Of a stretch of 6,131 nt of DNA, positions 5,782 through 6,131 are shown one piece after another (positions within the stretch are counted from its first letter, which is position 1; each line of letters starts with the position of its first letter). The notes beneath the pieces were generated by a model that did not search any database, had not been told where the DNA came from, and saw only the letters and a program-made list of their open reading frames with translations. The translations under genes and the position numbers were made by a program. This DNA is from JAHEDH01 sp965364515 (GTDB lineage Bacteria > Actinomycetota > Acidimicrobiia > Spongiisociales > ZC4RG35), in contig CBDTXZ010000182.1 in assembly GCA_965364515.1 (NCBI GenBank), positions 1 to 6,131 on the forward strand, in the 5' to 3' direction.

Positions 5782-6131
5782 ACTCGGTCGAACTCGGACT
5801 CACCAACATGCGCACCGTGACCGTCACGCCGGACCTCAGCCCCGACCACCTCGCGCCGGCCGTCGTGCTCTCGACTCCCGAGATGATCCGGCTCATGGAG
5901 GAGACCTGCACTGCTGCCGTCCAGCCGATGATCGAATCCGACGACCAGACCAGTGTCGGTACGCATGTCAACGTCTCACACGAATCCGCCGCCACCGAAG
6001 GCGAAGAGGTCGAGGTGAGCTGCGAACTCATCGAGGTCGATCGCAGGCGCCTCACCTTCCTGGTCGAAGCCCGAGTGGGGGATCGAATCATCGGGCGCGG
6101 CACACACCAGCGTCACGTCATCGACCGTTCG
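5778..6131 (+). CDS. FlK-like hotdog-fold acyl-CoA thioesterase (cut by right edge)
   Basis: The 118 visible residues match the fluoroacetyl-CoA thioesterase (FlK) family of hotdog-fold enzymes, which hydrolyse acyl-CoA thioesters in the cytoplasm. The catalytic Thr-Glu-His of FlK (T42, E50, H76) correspond to T33 and E41 (STPEMIRLMEETC, same 8-residue spacing) and H68 (VGTHVNVSHESAAT, one residue further than in FlK). The later strands VEVSCELIEVDRRRLTF and IIGRGTHQRHVI also follow the family pattern. FlK is 139 aa, so probably only a short C-terminal tail is missing. The start ATG overlaps the stop of the cyclase gene (ATGA, 5778-5781), with GAGG at 5767-5770 as a ribosome binding site, so the two are co-transcribed and translationally coupled. 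An in-frame ATG at 5808 is a less likely start. The family is firm. The natural substrate is unlikely to be fluoroacetyl-CoA and is unknown; most genomic homologues are general or uncharacterised thioesterases. Confidence 0.88.
   Translation, partial: MNSVELGLTNMRTVTVTPDLSPDHLAPAVVLSTPEMIRLMEETCTAAVQPMIESDDQTSVGTHVNVSHESAATEGEEVEVSCELIEVDRRRLTFLVEARVGDRIIGRGTHQRHVIDRS

Overview
The window is GC-rich, with the dense, mostly ATG-started coding style of a high-GC actinobacterium. The family mix suggests Acidimicrobiia or a related actinobacterial lineage: class III nucleotide cyclases (one fused to a STAND-type ATPase), an LLM-class F420 flavin-type oxidoreductase, and a WHG-domain TetR regulator. 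Two genes also appear to use leaderless starts. The lineage is an inference from gene families and codon usage, not from a marker gene.

Layout. Bases 1-59 (minus) hold only the first ~20 codons of a nucleotide cyclase-domain protein that runs off the left edge. A ~250-bp intergenic region with three adjacent inverted repeats (207-259) separates it from a divergent TetR-family regulator (312-992, plus). The regulator converges, with a 37-bp gap, on an LLM-family oxidoreductase (1030-1845, minus). A 116-bp divergent spacer with a palindrome then leads to a small ABM-fold (YgiN-like) protein (1962-2252, plus). After a 76-bp gap with a GC-rich palindrome and a clear -10 box comes the main gene, 2329-5781 (plus, 1150 aa). 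It encodes a double zinc ribbon, a class III cyclase domain, a STAND/AAA-like ATPase and a long TPR-like helical region. Its stop codon overlaps (ATGA) the start of a FlK-like hotdog acyl-CoA thioesterase that is cut by the right edge (5778-6131).

How the genes may work together. The ATGA overlap makes the large cyclase and the FlK-like thioesterase a translationally coupled pair, so a link between cyclic-nucleotide signalling and acyl-CoA turnover is the most testable idea here. The oxidoreductase and the ABM-fold protein share a divergent promoter region, and the TetR regulator is a candidate for its control. A second cyclase at the left edge makes this a small signalling and redox neighbourhood. 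Each family is known; what deserves attention is the combination, the leaderless starts and the promoter palindromes. I saw no CRISPR array, tRNA, rRNA, insertion sequence or phage element.
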